Positions 33,085 through 43,700 of a DNA stretch of 64,000 nt are shown in pieces (the first letter of the stretch is position 1; every line of letters begins with the position of its first letter). The translations under genes were made by a program, and so were the position numbers. Source of the stretch: Anodontia alba (Eukaryota > Mollusca > Bivalvia > Lucinida > Lucinidae); the NCBI GenBank assembly GCA_964016985.1, contig OZ024837.1, positions 42,194,018 to 42,258,017 on the forward strand. Reading direction: 5' to 3'. The notes below the pieces were generated by a model, which was not told where the DNA came from, made no database searches, and worked only from the letters and a program-made list of their open reading frames with translations.

Positions 33085-33420
33085 GTAGTCAAACAGACAG
33101 GCATGATCAAACAGTGTAGACCCAGATCAGATACCACAGAATGCAGTGTCACATCACTGTAAAAAAAAAAAAAAAAAAAAAAACTTTCTGAAAGATGTTT
33201 AAAGCAGATTAGCCGTTGAGTCCCTGCTAGGAAACCAAACTTTTCTGCTAAGAGAAAATAAGAACAAGACAGATTGTGCATCCAGACTACAAAGCTCTGA
33301 CCATTCTCAGGCCACTGTTTGCCATTCAACCATCACCTTTATAGAGAGCTCTTCAAATGGACTTGTTCAAATTGTAGATAAAGTATGGTGATGAGTTAAG
33401 GTGTTCAACTATTTAGGCTA
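33085..33420. mobile_element. MITE-P interrupted by an A23 tract
   Basis: AAACAGTGTAGACCCAGATC at 33110 and CCACTGTTTGCCATTCAACC at 33310 are hairpin arms. Between them A23 (33161-33183) and about 110 bp are inserted. The right flank has ACTTGTTCAAATTGTAGATA and GAGTTAAGGTGTTC. Confidence 0.6.
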
Positions 33421-33424
33421 AATA

Positions 33425-33795
33425 TGGTATAAAATACCATAGTCAACCTAATTATCGCACACACTTGTATAAGATTGAGGGTTGAGCGCAAGACTGTAGT
33501 CCCTTGTCTAGGTGCAAATTTGACCTCTTTGTAAACAATGCAAATTTAGGTGTCATTGCTCATACGAGCAATGGCACCTAAATTTCCATTGTTTACAGAA
33601 AGAAATGTTGTAATCTTCATAACGCATTTATGGTGAGATTAAGTATTGGGGAAAAACAACCATCTGACTTGCTACAGTCATTACTGCTTAGTCTTCAGAT
33701 TACTTCAGTGTATTTTTTATGTACTGTATTCTGCCTAATTATCACACTTTGCACTTAGGTTTCTCAAAATTACTAGGAAAACTTGTAGTAGAATA
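33425..33795. mobile_element. MITE-N relic split by MITE-M
   Basis: AAATACCATAGTCAACCTAATTATCGCAC at the left. After MITE-M come GTCTTCAGATTACTTCAGTG and CTAATTATCACACTTTGCAC. These match the N ends at 42257 and 60972. Confidence 0.55.
33476..33684 (-). mobile_element. MITE-M
   Basis: GAGGGTTGAGCGCAAGACTG at the left. The palindrome AAATTTAGGTGTCATTGCTC is inverted after ATACGAGC, then TTACAGAAAGAAATGTTGTA. It is the reverse orientation of the copy at 20083. Confidence 0.8.
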
Positions 33796-33924
33796 TGCAT
33801 GAAACGTCAAATCCAGTTTTCTTGGAAAATGAAGACAATTTGCATGAAGTGTCAAATCACGTTTTCTGGGAAATATAAGAATATTTCAAAATGTCTGCTG
33901 AAAATTTTAACCAGAGTGCTAAAG
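33795..33924. mobile_element. MITE-F fragment
   Basis: CAAATCCAGTTTTCTTGGAAA with GACAATTTGCATGAAGTGTC and AATGTCTGCTGAAAATTTTA. The left portion is missing. Confidence 0.6.
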
Positions 33925-34120
33925 TTAACCCTTGTCCTGCTGAACCCAGATATATCCTGCCTTTGCAAACAGTGTAGATCCAAATCAGTTGGCTTCTGGA
34001 TCTGCACTGTTTGCCATTAAGTATGTTAATTTATATCAAAACCCTGGATCAAGTAATCTGATTGGCTGAAAATTAGAAATGGGTGTGGCATCTTAATTTA
34101 TTCAGCAGGACAAGGGTTAA
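33925..34120 (-). mobile_element. MITE-A, reduced loop
   Basis: TTAACCCTTGTCCTGCTGAA to CAGCAGGACAAGGGTTAA. One hairpin arm lacks the GAAGCCAACTGATCTGG part. Confidence 0.92.
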
Positions 34121-34142
34121 GTTGAACATGGTAAGAAATGCA

Positions 34143-34334
34143 TAGCTCCAGAGAAGGCATTTTTTTTCAACTGAAAAATTATCAATATTTTTCTTATTTC
34201 AGCATGAAAACATATATAGTGGGTACTCATTAGAAGTGCCTCACTGAGGCACTTCTAATGAATACCAACAACGTATGTTTTCATGCAGAAATAAGAACAA
34301 TAAATTCTGGCTTACCCCTCTTATCTGGTGCTGT
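34143..34334. mobile_element. MITE-D, nearly complete
   Basis: TAGCTCCAGAGAAGGCATTT to TCTTATCTGGTGCT. Arms GTACTCATTAGAAGTGCCTC and GAGGCACTTCTAATGAATAC. Confidence 0.85.
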
Positions 34335-34529
34335 GAAATGTTGTCTGCTAAACGTCACTACCAGCATACCCATGATAAAGCTGGAGTCTCTGTCCTGTTC
34401 CAGACAAGAAAAAATCAGCCTATCATTGAATGGAGATAAATTTTTGTATTGTTTTTCATTTTCATAAATCTTTTCTATTATTTTATCTATTCTTGTTGTA
34501 ATTACTGTCCCAAGTTCTGGCTATAATTT

Positions 34530-34678
34530 CATAAATATGGTAATTCTAAATACCAGATTTACCCTAAGTAGGGTGACAGACCTAAGCAATCAGTGTAGAC
34601 CCAGATCAGACACCACAGAATACTACATCTGATAAGGAACTGCTCTGGTTGCCACTCATCCAGCAGTTTGTATACACA
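34530..34678. mobile_element. MITE-P fragment
   Basis: CAGTGTAGACCCAGATCAGA, TACATCTGATAAGGAACTGC and CCACTCATCCAGCAGTTTGT. 34335-34529 holds nothing recognised. Confidence 0.55.
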
Positions 34679-34745
34679 TTAACCCTTGTCCTGCTGAACC
34701 CAGATATACCCTGCCTTTGCAAACAGTGTAGATCCAGATTGGCTA

Positions 34746-35758
34746 CACAAGACACTTAAGTTACTGCTTCTGTATAGATGTTAACTAAATCTGTGTAGCA
34801 ACATCTAGGGTAGATGGAGCTCTCAAGCCCTGGTCGGCAATCCATCTAGGAGTTGGCAACTCCAAACAAAAACCTGCATATTCTGGATATGCCTGTTCCA
34901 GTTATGTACAGTCTGCTTCCGCAGCTGGGGTAGAGGAAATCATCACTATGATTCAACGGCCCAAACTGCAATGCAGCAGCATGTTGTGGAGCATGGAGAG
35001 CATGTCAAGGCACAACAGAAGTCATGGTCATCAACTGCATCCGGGCTTAGCTCCAGATGTCCTGACACTGACTTGCCTCTGGATCCAGCTAGGTCAGGAT
35101 GAGAGAGTGAGGTTGACTGTGTGCCTCTCCAGTGCATGACATCTTAATCAGCAACATATACTCACAGCCAGCACACATATGCAAGTCACACAAAAACCCT
35201 GAGGAAACACTGGAAGCTGTAGTTGTGGACCTGCACACAGGCAGCTTTGTTCTATATGGTTGCTTTCCAGTACAGAGAATAGAGCAGCCGAACTTAGCAG
35301 ACCTTTTTAGGATCACACTGCTCACCCCCTTAGCATGGACTCTTCTGAAACTGGCACAGTTAAGATGGACAGGCAATGTTACCAGAATGCCTGATGACAA
35401 TTTGCCAAAGAAAATCCTCAATGGAGAACTACAAATAGGAAAGCGCTCCCATGGTGGTCAGAAGAAGCGATACAAGGACACCATCAAAGCCTCCCTTAAA
35501 GACTTCAACATACCAACAGAGTCGTCGGAACAGATTGCACAAGATCAAACAAAGTGTTGAAGCCTCATAAGAAGGGGTGCTAGCAAATATGAAGCAAAAA
35601 GAATCAGCGAAGCCAAGCAGAAATGTGCACAGCAGAAAGCTAGAGCCAAGGCATCACCAACAGAGCTTTCTTCCTCAGATCTCTCTTGTGCTATCTGCAA
35701 CAGGCAGTTTAGAGCTAAGATTGGTCTCATCAGCAATCTTAAAACACACAAATAATAA
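34746..35758 (+). mobile_element. Non-LTR retrotransposon 3' fragment
   Basis: About 1.0 kb inserted into the MITE-A hairpin. The plus-strand reading from 35132 ends in a LINE-type ORF2 tail whose stop codon is 3 bp before the junction. I found no clear target duplication or poly(A), so this may be a truncated or rearranged copy. Confidence 0.8.
35132..35755 (+). pseudogene. LINE ORF2 C-terminal region, one nonsense codon
   Basis: The reading runs from 35132 to a TGA at 35558-35560 and continues in frame to a TAA at 35753. It contains LRWTGNVTRMPDDNLPKKIL and GKRSHGGQKKRYKDTIKASL, a conserved block just after the RT domain in many invertebrate LINEs, a basic Lys/Arg/Ala region, then a zinc-finger-like CAICNRQF...GLISNLKTH. 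In related elements the Asn of SNLKTH is usually His, so one zinc ligand appears lost (family knowledge). The RT and endonuclease domains are absent. The full protein would nick DNA and reverse-transcribe its RNA; this fragment is dead. Confidence 0.85.
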
Positions 35759-35893
35759 CTTCAGAAGCCAACTGATCTGGATCTGCATTGCTTGCCATTA
35801 AGTATATGAATTTGTATCAACAATCAGGTCAAGCAAACTGACTGACTGATAATTAGAAGTGCACCTTAATTTATTCAGCATGACAAGGGTTAA

Positions 35894-37503
35894 CTAGAGG
35901 CCCAAGTTGGCCAGAAATCGCTCACCTGGATTAGGCTGATCATGATATGTTACATTGTGCCATGGTGGCCATCTTGGCTATTTCCCCACCATCCGACTTA
36001 CTGTTCTGGAGCAGATAACAATTGAAGACTTACAAGATGGCCGGAGGAGATGTTCGAAGATTTTCAAGATGGCTGACAATTTTAGCAATTCTGAATCTCT
36101 ATGTTGCTCCGATGCCTTAAGTTTTGGCTCAGACAGACCTATGGTTTGGAAGGAGATATCGTTTGATGGTGGCAATCATGGATATCTGGACAGAATGATT
36201 TTAGCAATTCTGAATCTCTGTGTTACTGTGATGCTTCCCATCAAGTTTGGGATCAATCCAACTTACAGTTGGGGAGGAGATGTCGTTTGAGAATTTCAAG
36301 GTGGCCACCATGGTGGCCATCTTGGATATCGAAACAGAACAACTTCAACAATTCTGAATCTTTATGTTGCTCCAACGCCTTTCATCAAGTTTTGGCTCAA
36401 TCCCACCTATGGTTTGGGAGGAGATGTAGTTTGAAGTATTTCAAGATAGCCGCCATGGCAGCCATCTTGGATATCTGAACAGAACGATTTTAGCAATTCT
36501 GAATCTCTATAACTCTCCAAAGCTTCCCATCAAGTTTCAGCTCAATCGGACTTTCTGTTTCTGATTAGATGTCGTTTGAAGAATTTCAAGATGGCTGCAG
36601 TGGTGGCCAGCTTGGATATTGGAACCGAACTATTTTAGCAATTCTGAATCTCTGTGTCACTGTGATGCTTCCCATCAAGTTTTGGCTCAATCCAACTTAC
36701 AGTTTGGGAGGAGATGTAGTTTGAAGAATTTAAAGATGGCCAACATGGTGGCCATCTTAGATATTGGAACAGAACAATTTTAGCAATTCTAAATTTCAAT
36801 GTGCTCCAATGCCTCCCATAAAGTTTTAGCTTAATCTGACATGGTTTGGGAGGGGATGTCGTTTGAAGAATTTCAAGACGGCCAGCTTGGATATTGGAAC
36901 GGAACAATTTTAGCAATTCTGACTCTGTATGCCACTCCGATACCTCCCATAAAGTTTTGGCTCAATCTGACTTATGGTTCGGGAGATGTAGTTTGATGCC
37001 ATGGTGGCCATCTTGGATATCGGAACGGAACAATTTTAGCAATTCTGAATCTCTGTGTCACTGTGATGCCTCCTATCAATTTTTGGCTCAGTCTGACTTA
37101 CAGTTTGGGAGGAGATGTTGTTTGAAGAATTTCCAGATTTCCGCCGTGGCAGCGATCTTGGATATCAGAATGGAACGATTTTAGCAATTCTTAATCTCTG
37201 TGTCACTGTGATGCCTCCCATCAAGTTTCAGCTCAATCGGACTTAGGGTTTGGGAGGAGATGTCGTTTGAATAATTTCAAGATGGCCGCCATGGCAGCCA
37301 TCTTGGATATCGGATCGGAACGATTTTAGCAATTCTGAATCTCCATGTTGCCACAATGACTCCTACTAAGTTTCAGCTCAATCTAACTTATGGTTCTGGA
37401 GGAGATGTCGAAAATGTGAAAAGCTAATGAAGGACGGACGGATGACAGACAACAGGCCATTGCATAAGCTGACCTGGAGCAAAGCTCCAGGTGAGCTAAC
37501 AAG
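35894..37503 (+). mobile_element. PRL element with YY1-like units, both ends present
   Basis: Left end AGAGGCCCAAGTTGGCCAGA then CGCTCACCTG. About ten units of 140-150 bp share wording with 3952-6005 (TTTTAGCAATTCTGAATCTC; TTTGGGAGGAGATGTCGTTT). Units contain CAAGATGGCCGCCATGGCAG and GCCATCTTGGATAT, for example 37278-37305. The end is GGACGGACGGATGACAGACA then GCTCCAGGTGAGCTAA. It starts at the TTAA of the preceding MITE-A. Confidence 0.88.
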
Positions 37504-37504
37504 T

Positions 37505-38060
37505 ACAGTCAAATCTCCTTATACCAACGCTCCATACAAAGACAAAATTCATTATAACAACAATTTGTTTGGCACCAAGCCTTTGCTCAAGGGGTGACAA
37601 TTAATCAGACATTATGCAAGTCTATTGTATTTAATATCCCAATTTGTGTTTGTGTTGAGGTTTTACGGCCCAGTCAACCCACTGGAGAACTATACTTTTA
37701 CTGAGCAGTTAACCAGTACACCTTCTTCTGCCAGAAACTGACAACTGTCCTTCTTGAATCAGCAGAAAGGAGAGAATGACAACAGAAAAAATTGCATGAT
37801 CAATCTCCACAAAAGAATGTTGCCAACTTGGTAGGGGTAAAACCCACAACCTCCTGATCACCAGTCGGATGCACATCCAACTGAGTCACCAAGGATGGCT
37901 CATTTAATATCCCAAGAAGCATGGTTTTGGATATTTGTGAGAATCACCTCGGTGAGGCAATTCTACCAAATATCCAAAACATAAATTCTGTGAGTAAATA
38001 AAACTAAAACAAGGCCTTTCTCAGACATCATTCTGTGGGTTTAAGGATTCTTTACAACAT
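37505..38060. mobile_element. MITE-Q copy split by SINE-1
   Basis: TACAGTCAAATCTCCTTATACC at the left. After SINE-1 come GGTTTTGGATATTTGTGAGA and the inverse TACCAAATATCCAAAACATA, then TAAGGATTCTTTACAACATC, matching 7290-7560 in reverse. Confidence 0.65.
37643..37911 (-). mobile_element. SINE-1 with 14-bp target duplication
   Basis: ATTTAATATCCCAA flanks it at 37629-37642 and 37912-37925. The tail TTTGTGTTTGTGTTGAGG is on the left. Boxes A and B are visible but mutated (AACTGAGTCACC; GGGTAAAACCC), and an internal deletion shortens it to 269 bp. Confidence 0.93.
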
Positions 38061-38070
38061 CAAATTCATT

Positions 38071-38296
38071 TTAACCCTTAAAACGCCACGAAAACCTGCA
38101 TCTGAAAATGTCTTCTGCTTACGTCGTCTGCTGAAAATTCTTGCAAACTTTTCAAACCTATTTTTGCATACAGGCAAACAGTGTGGACCCAGATCAGACT
38201 GATCTGGGTCCACACTATTTGCAAAAATGATTTTTAAAATCACAAGCAGATGACAAAGCAGACAACAATTGTTGTGATTGGCAGTTTAAGGGTTAA
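38071..38296. mobile_element. MITE-T (TTAA-flanked)
   Basis: TTAACCCTTAAAACGCCACG to TTGGCAGTTTAAGGGTTAA. The hairpin GGCAAACAGTGTGGACCCAG with TGGGTCCACACTATTTGC surrounds GATCAGACTGATC. Only this copy is seen. Confidence 0.8.
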
Positions 38297-38405
38297 CGGA
38301 AACATCTTTGAACAAATGTTATAGCTGTTGTAATGAGAGTCCTTTGTAGTAAAATGGACATTGAAATTTTTTAACACCTCTGGTAACATTGCTCCAAATA
38401 AGCAT

Positions 38406-38771
38406 ACAGTTGAACCTCAATGGCTCGAACATCTTTGGGACCATGGAAATTCGTTCCAGACATGGCTAGTTCGAGCCACTGAGGGTTAATCATGGCACCA
38501 GTTCAAGAAGCAAATAGCGGTAATTTAGGGAAATCTTTTCGATTTTCTACACAATGATTGTTTGTTGAGTGTACTCATTAGAATTGCCTCAATGAGGCAA
38601 TTCTAATGAGTACACACAACATACAATTACATGATAAAATAAGAAAAAATCATTAAATACTTTTTTTTTTTTTGAGCTATTGGAAGAATTTTGTAGGGAC
38701 TGAAAAAACGGTTCGAATCATCCACGGTAAACGAGCCATCCTTGGTCGAGCCATTGAAGTTATACTGTATA
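38406..38771. mobile_element. MITE-S
   Basis: CAGTTGAACCTCAATGGCTC at the left and GAGCCATTGAAGTTATACTG at the right. The central perfect dyad is GTACTCATTAGAATTGCCTC with its inverse. A T12 run lies near 38660. Confidence 0.8.
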
Positions 38772-38945
38772 AGGTACTTTATTTTTAAAAAGTTTTGATA
38801 TTTTTCTTATTCCCCACAAAAACATATATTGTGGGACTCATTAAAAGTGCTTTGGCCAGGCGCTTCTAATGAGTACCAACAATGTATGTATATGTGGATA
38901 AACTAAAAAAATATTTATCTAAATACACCCTCTTATCTGCAGCTA
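38765..38945. mobile_element. MITE-D
   Basis: GTATAAGGTACTTTATTTTT to CCCTCTTATCTGCAGCTATGA. The arms GGGACTCATTAAAAGTGCTT and GCGCTTCTAATGAGTACC contain mismatches. 38946-39229 has only weak MITE-P wording (CAGTATTTAGGGTAGATAC). Confidence 0.65.
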
Positions 38946-39229
38946 TGATGATTAGGGGTTATGGGTTCCCAGTATTTAGGGTAGATACAGAATTTGTAAC
39001 TTGTTTAACCATTACCTTGATGCAGACTACAAGTCAGTCAGCCCTTCAAGTGCAAATCTGCAGATCGTCACATCAAAATCATAATTGCCTAAGATGTAAT
39101 ATTAATCATTTTGCATATCAGCAAAAACAATGCAATATGAAATGACCCTTTTGTGAAAATATCATTTAACATGAGAATAGTTTTTATACCAAGTAAAACC
39201 TAAATGACTTGAACACTGATGACTTATTA

Positions 39230-39604
39230 ACTGTGGCTAATTCAAACTCGTTTTCGAGTCCCAGGAGGAAATTCTTCTGACACCTCAAGGAAACAAATAT
39301 TTAGGGATATTTAAGGAAATTCTTCCTGTTTTATCATGAAAATGTATGGTGTGTGTACCCTTTAGAATTACCTAATTGAGGCAATTCTAATGAGTACACT
39401 CAACATACCATTATTTTATAGAAGATCGAAAAGACATCCACATATTATGCCCTTTTGTCTCCTAACCTGGCACTCTGATTAACCCTCAGTGGCTCAAACA
39501 ACCCACTAGGGATCATGTCGTCGAATATAGATGTCTAGAATATAAATATCTAGAACAAATTCCATGATCCGAGAGATGTTCGAGTCATTGAGATTTGACT
39601 GTAT
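39230..39604. mobile_element. MITE-S, second copy
   Basis: The central dyad is TACCCTTTAGAATTACCTAA with GAGGCAATTCTAATGAGTAC. The right end is GTTCGAGTCATTGAGATTTGACTG. The left end is eroded. Confidence 0.65.
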
Positions 39605-39978
39605 GTTAAGCAGTAAAGATGTCACAACATTTAGGGTGATTACAATATTCAGACCATCCTGGGCATCCATTCTGTCTCATCAGAGCTGTTGTTTATCACA
39701 GATAATTGTATGGAGCCAATGATTCTGTAACATAACTCATATCAGACTGCTTGAATGAGCAGGCTGATCAGAGTACTCACTATTTCCTAATAAACGTTCC
39801 TACTTTCATACCCATCTCATCAAAAATATTCCAACGAGGTATTCAGATTACAGCTCTAACATGAAATTTGTCGCTAAATAAGTGGAGATATCTAGAAAAG
39901 TAATTCTAAAAGAGTTGTCACTCTCATATACAATATATCACCTTCACTTATTCCACAGCCAAAACATAAAACTTGTCA
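39605..39978. other. MITE-P relic and unassigned sequence
   Basis: AAAGATGTCACAACATTTAG and ATATCAGACTGCTTGAATGAGCAGGCTGAT recall P-type hairpins. TTCCAACGAGGTATTCAGAT is repeated in altered form at about 40340. Confidence 0.4.
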
Positions 39979-40233
39979 TTAACACTTACACACTATGGGG
40001 AGTTTCAGCAGACAACAAACTGACAGTATTTTTCTTACTTTTCCTAGAAAATAGGATATCTGACGCTTAAAGCATTTTGTTTATTTTTCCTGGAAAATAG
40101 GATCTGATGCTTCATGCAAATTGTCTCTTAAGGAGACAATTTGCATGAAGTATCTAATCCTATTTTCTAGGAAAAATAAGAAACATATTTCAAAATGTTG
40201 TCTGCTGAACTTTACCCAGCATGCAAAGTGTTA
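39979..40233. mobile_element. MITE-F, TTAA at both ends
   Basis: TTAACACTTACACACTATGG to CCCAGCATGCAAAGTGTTAA. The central perfect arms are CAAATTGTCTCTTAAGGAGACAATTTG. It has a partial extra arm copy at 40020-40070. Best-bounded F copy in the window. Confidence 0.82.
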
Positions 40234-40365
40234 AGCAAAGCGGGATAATTGGAAAAGTAAGACGGGTCAGAACTGTCATTCTTGTACACACAAAGTATCC
40301 CAACTTATCCTATATGTTAACAGATTTCATCAAAATATTCCACAAGGTATGTTTTAATGCAAAAT

Positions 40366-40575
40366 TCTAACATGACATTTATGTTTTCCCATTGAGCCTG
40401 ATGGAAACGTCACCATGATCAAACTACAATAATTCACGTTGACAATAGAGGGCGTATAAAGAGTCCTTTTGATGACATGGCATGTAAACATTTACTTCTC
40501 CCTATGTCTGCTACAAAAGAGTTCTATGGAAAACATTGCAACAGTGTCAATTTTCCTGTCTGTATCATGTTAGAA
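40366..40575. mobile_element. Candidate inverted-repeat element, about 210 bp
   Basis: TTCTAACATGA at the left and TCATGTTAGAA at the right. The interior has GTTGACAATAGAGGGCGTAT and no tandem units. There is no other full copy to confirm mobility. Confidence 0.4.
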
Positions 40576-40620
40576 TCAAAAAAAAAAACATTCTACTGTG
40601 AATGATCGTAACTAACGCAT

Positions 40621-40707
40621 GGTGCTGTTGGGCAGATGCGATATCAATTCACTCTGGCTTTGCAATCATGAATTAATACTTCACAATCTGCCCTTCAACA
40701 GCACACA
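40621..40707. repeat. Hairpin GGTGCTGTTGGGCAGAT
   Basis: GTGCTGTTGGGCAGATGCG pairs with CAATCTGCCCTTCAACAGCAC. The loop also has AATTCACTC and CATGAATTAA. Confidence 0.6.
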
Positions 40708-40880
40708 TTATTCACGATAATTCACAGAAGTAACAAAAACATTTTGTATTATTACCAAGATTATCACTTTAACTGGAGCCATGAAGATAATAACTTAACT
40801 TTTTCCTCACAAAAGCTTCTAAGTTGGAGACCTGTTACAATGGAAAGTGTTCCATTATTTCCATTTTCTTGCAAACAAGA

Positions 40881-41282
40881 CATTACGAAAACACGCCTAT
40901 TCAAATACACAGAAAATGTCACCTCCAAAAACTGAAATTTTTCAGATAAAAAACTTTTATATTTTTCATATTTCTGCTCATAACATAGATTGTGGGTACT
41001 CATTAGAACTGCCTTGCCAAAATATTTCTGCTCAAAACATAGATTGTGGGTACTCGTTAGAACTGCCTTGGCAAAACATAGATTGTGGGTACTCATCAGA
41101 ACTGCCTTGGCAAGGCAGTTCTAACGAGTACCCACAATCGCCGAGGCGGTTCTAATGAGTACCCACAATCTATGTTTTGAGCAGATATAAGAAAAAATAA
41201 TGTATACCCCGTAAACCCCAGTTTTTCTATATAAAAGTGGGGTTTAAGGGGGTCAAAATTACATAGGCGTGTTTTCGTGATG
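40881..41282 (+). mobile_element. MITE-C with strongly amplified hairpin
   Basis: CATTACGAAAACACGCCTAT to GGCGTGTTTTCGTGATG. At 402 bp it is the longest C copy: AACATAGATTGTGGGTACTC is repeated three times on the left arm and GAGTACCCACAATC twice on the right. Confidence 0.9.
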
Positions 41283-41396
41283 AAACAAGAAAAAGCCTGA
41301 AGCCTGACAGTACCATTCAAAGTTGCAGCAGATGTCACTTTTATTCAGTGGATAACGTCATGTCATAAAAATTGATAAGACGACAATGTTACATAT

Positions 41397-41503
41397 CCAG
41401 GAGGCACATGACGTTAATACAACGTCGCCTCAACGTCGATGCAACGTCATGACGTTACATCGACGTTGAGCCGACGTTGTATAAACGTCATGTGCCCCCT
41501 AGG
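41397..41503. mobile_element. H palindrome, 107 bp
   Basis: CCAGGAGGCACATGACGTTA mirrors ACGTCATGTGCCCCCTAGG. ACGT occurs about ten times (CAACGTCATGACGTTACATC in the centre). Confidence 0.88.
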
Positions 41504-41605
41504 ATAACAATTACTTACTGGCTTGTAATGTCATCACGCCATCTGTGACAATGTTATGTTTTTTTTTGAAGAATTATTCAATTTCTCAATGGTTATGAAA
41601 TACAA

Positions 41606-41819
41606 TTAACCCTTGTCCTACTGAACCCGGATATAACCTGCCTTTCCAAACAGTGTAGATCCAGATCAGTTGGCTTTTGAAGAAGCCAATTGATCTGGAT
41701 CTGCACTGTTTGTTGTTCAGTATGTGAATTTATATCAATGGCCTGGATCTACTAAAATGATTGGCTGAAAATTGGAAGTAGGTGTGGCATCTTAATTTAT
41801 TCAGCATGACAAGGGTTAA
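41606..41819 (-). mobile_element. MITE-A, intact
   Basis: TTAACCCTTGTCCTACTGAA to CAGCATGACAAGGGTTAA, with the full hairpin. Confidence 0.93.
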
Positions 41820-42256
41820 AAAGTCATGTAACAATATTACATTCATAAAAGCTTGTTTCATAATTTTCATATGAAATGACCACGAATATAAGAGCTTCCA
41901 TATGCAATACATAATGGAAGAATAGACATATGGACGATGGCTGGAAAGTGATGAGAATAGAAAGCTCATTTGGAGCTTTGCTAAAAGTTTACTATCAAAT
42001 CTGCACATTCCAAACATGGGCTATCTTATAGATCCACCAAACTGACCTCTAACTTTGACCTTTACATTTATATTCACAAGGATACTCCCATAGTACAATT
42101 TAAGCTAGACAGTAAAAAAATTCTGCATTACATGTGATACAGCTATTCACTACCCTGTTCAGTTAATACCCATTTTACCTGTCCATGCACAAAAAAATAT
42201 ACTTATCAATCAAAACGTCAAAGCAACAGGTCAATCTGATCAACTGATATGCAACA
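41820..42256. other. No recognised feature
   Basis: Only a PRL-like scrap (GAAAGCTCATTTGGAGCTTTGC) is visible near 41960. Confidence 0.45.
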
Positions 42257-42603
42257 TACCATATTGGACCTAATTACCGCACTGTGCACTTAGGATTTTC
42301 AATATTACTGGGAAAACTTGTGGTAAAATAGGTACCTACCTACTGAGGGTACACTTGAAAAAAGATCAGCAAAGGACTAATTTGATGATGTTTATGCAAT
42401 TTTTTTGCTGATTTTCTTTATAAAAGTATATGTTGTGGGTACTCATTTGAATTGCATTGACAAGTTGATGCAATTCAAATAGGTACCACAACATATTCTT
42501 TTATAAAGAAGCAGATAAAAATACCTGGCTGTTATCTGAAGACTTCCAAATACTTGACTGTGCACTAAGAGGGGTATGTGCAGTAATTAAATTGAATACG
42601 GTA
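42257..42603. mobile_element. MITE-N
   Basis: TACCATATTGGACCTAATTA at the left and AATTAAATTGAATACGGTA at the right. The dyad GTACTCATTTGAATTGCATTG with TGATGCAATTCAAATAGGTAC lies at the centre. The longer copy is at 60972. Confidence 0.78.
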
Positions 42604-42813
42604 GTTTTAACACTGTTCTCACATTATGTATACTGATCAGATTATGGGGGTGCAGTCTGATCACTGTCTTGCTCTTCTCGTTTTACATAATGTGATCTAT
42701 AAAGCAGCTTTTTTACTGTTACAGATCATAAAGAAAGGTAATCTTACCTAGTAAGAGTTTCTGAAAATCAAACACCTTGAACAAAACATCACTTACCTGA
42801 AAAAGAAATGAAA

Positions 42814-43700
42814 TACATACTAATTAATCACTTAATAATATGATATTAATCAGAAATAGATACTAATTAATCACCTAATAATATGATATTAACCCACTGT
42901 ATACTGAATAGACTCTCCCACACAATACATTGGAAGAGTTCAATTTCAATTTAAGGCACTTCCAGCTATAAGATTTACATATTCCTAGAGAAAAATGGCT
43001 AAACTATTTGCAAACAGTGGAGACCCTGATCAGATGCCATGTTCCATGGCATCTGATCTGGGTCTGCACTGTTTGCCAATTACCCTTTTAGGAGTCTCCC
43101 GACTACAATGGATTAATCACCTAATAATATTATATTAATCAGAAATAGTTACTAATTAATCACCTAATAATATGATATTAATCAGAAATAGATACTAATT
43201 AATACACCTAATAATATGATATAAATCAGAAATAGATACTAATTAATAACCTAATAATAGGATATTAATCAGAAATAGATACTAACTAATCACCTAATAA
43301 TAGATACTAACCTCAGAAATAGATACTAATTAATCACCTAATAATATGATATTAATCAGAAATAGATACTAATTAATCACCTAATAATATGATATTAATC
43401 AGAAATAGATACTAAATAATCATCTAATAATATGATATTAATTAGAATAATTCATCACCTAATAATATGATATTAATCAGATACTAAATAATCACCTAAT
43501 AATATGATATTAATCAGAAATTGATACTAATTAATACTCCTAATAATAGGATATTAATCAGAAATAGATACTAATTAATCACCTAATAATAGATACTAAC
43601 CTCAGAAATAGATACTAATTAATCACCTAATAATATGATATTAATCAGAAATAGATACTAAATAATCACCTAATAATATGATATTAATCAGAAATAGATA
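42814..43700. repeat. 43-bp AT-rich satellite, left block
   Basis: Unit CACCTAATAATATGATATTA then ATCAGAAATAGATACTAATTAAT, about 15 copies with small deletions. MITE-B interrupts it at 42889-43116. The right block is at 48137-48507. Confidence 0.95.
42889..43116 (-). mobile_element. MITE-B inside the 43-bp satellite
   Basis: TTAACCCACTGTATACTGAA to CGACTACAATGGATTAA. It sits on a TTAA of the satellite unit. Confidence 0.92.

Larger units (their letters stand above)
34679..35893 (-). mobile_element. MITE-A split by a LINE fragment
   Basis: The left part 34679-34745 starts TTAACCCTTGTCCTGCTGAA and stops in the hairpin arm (GATCCAGATTGGCT). The right part from 35759 resumes CTTCAGAAGCCAACTGATCT and ends CAGCATGACAAGGGTTAA. 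The two parts together make one normal MITE-A. Confidence 0.88.

Noticed and set aside
33161..33183. A23 tract as the poly(A) of a processed pseudogene
   Set aside because: The adjoining 110 bp has no coding similarity and no target duplication was found.
35132..35560. Host zinc-finger protein gene
   Set aside because: The KKRYKDTIKASL block and terminal C2H2-like tail are a LINE ORF2 hallmark, and the fragment is inserted in a MITE.
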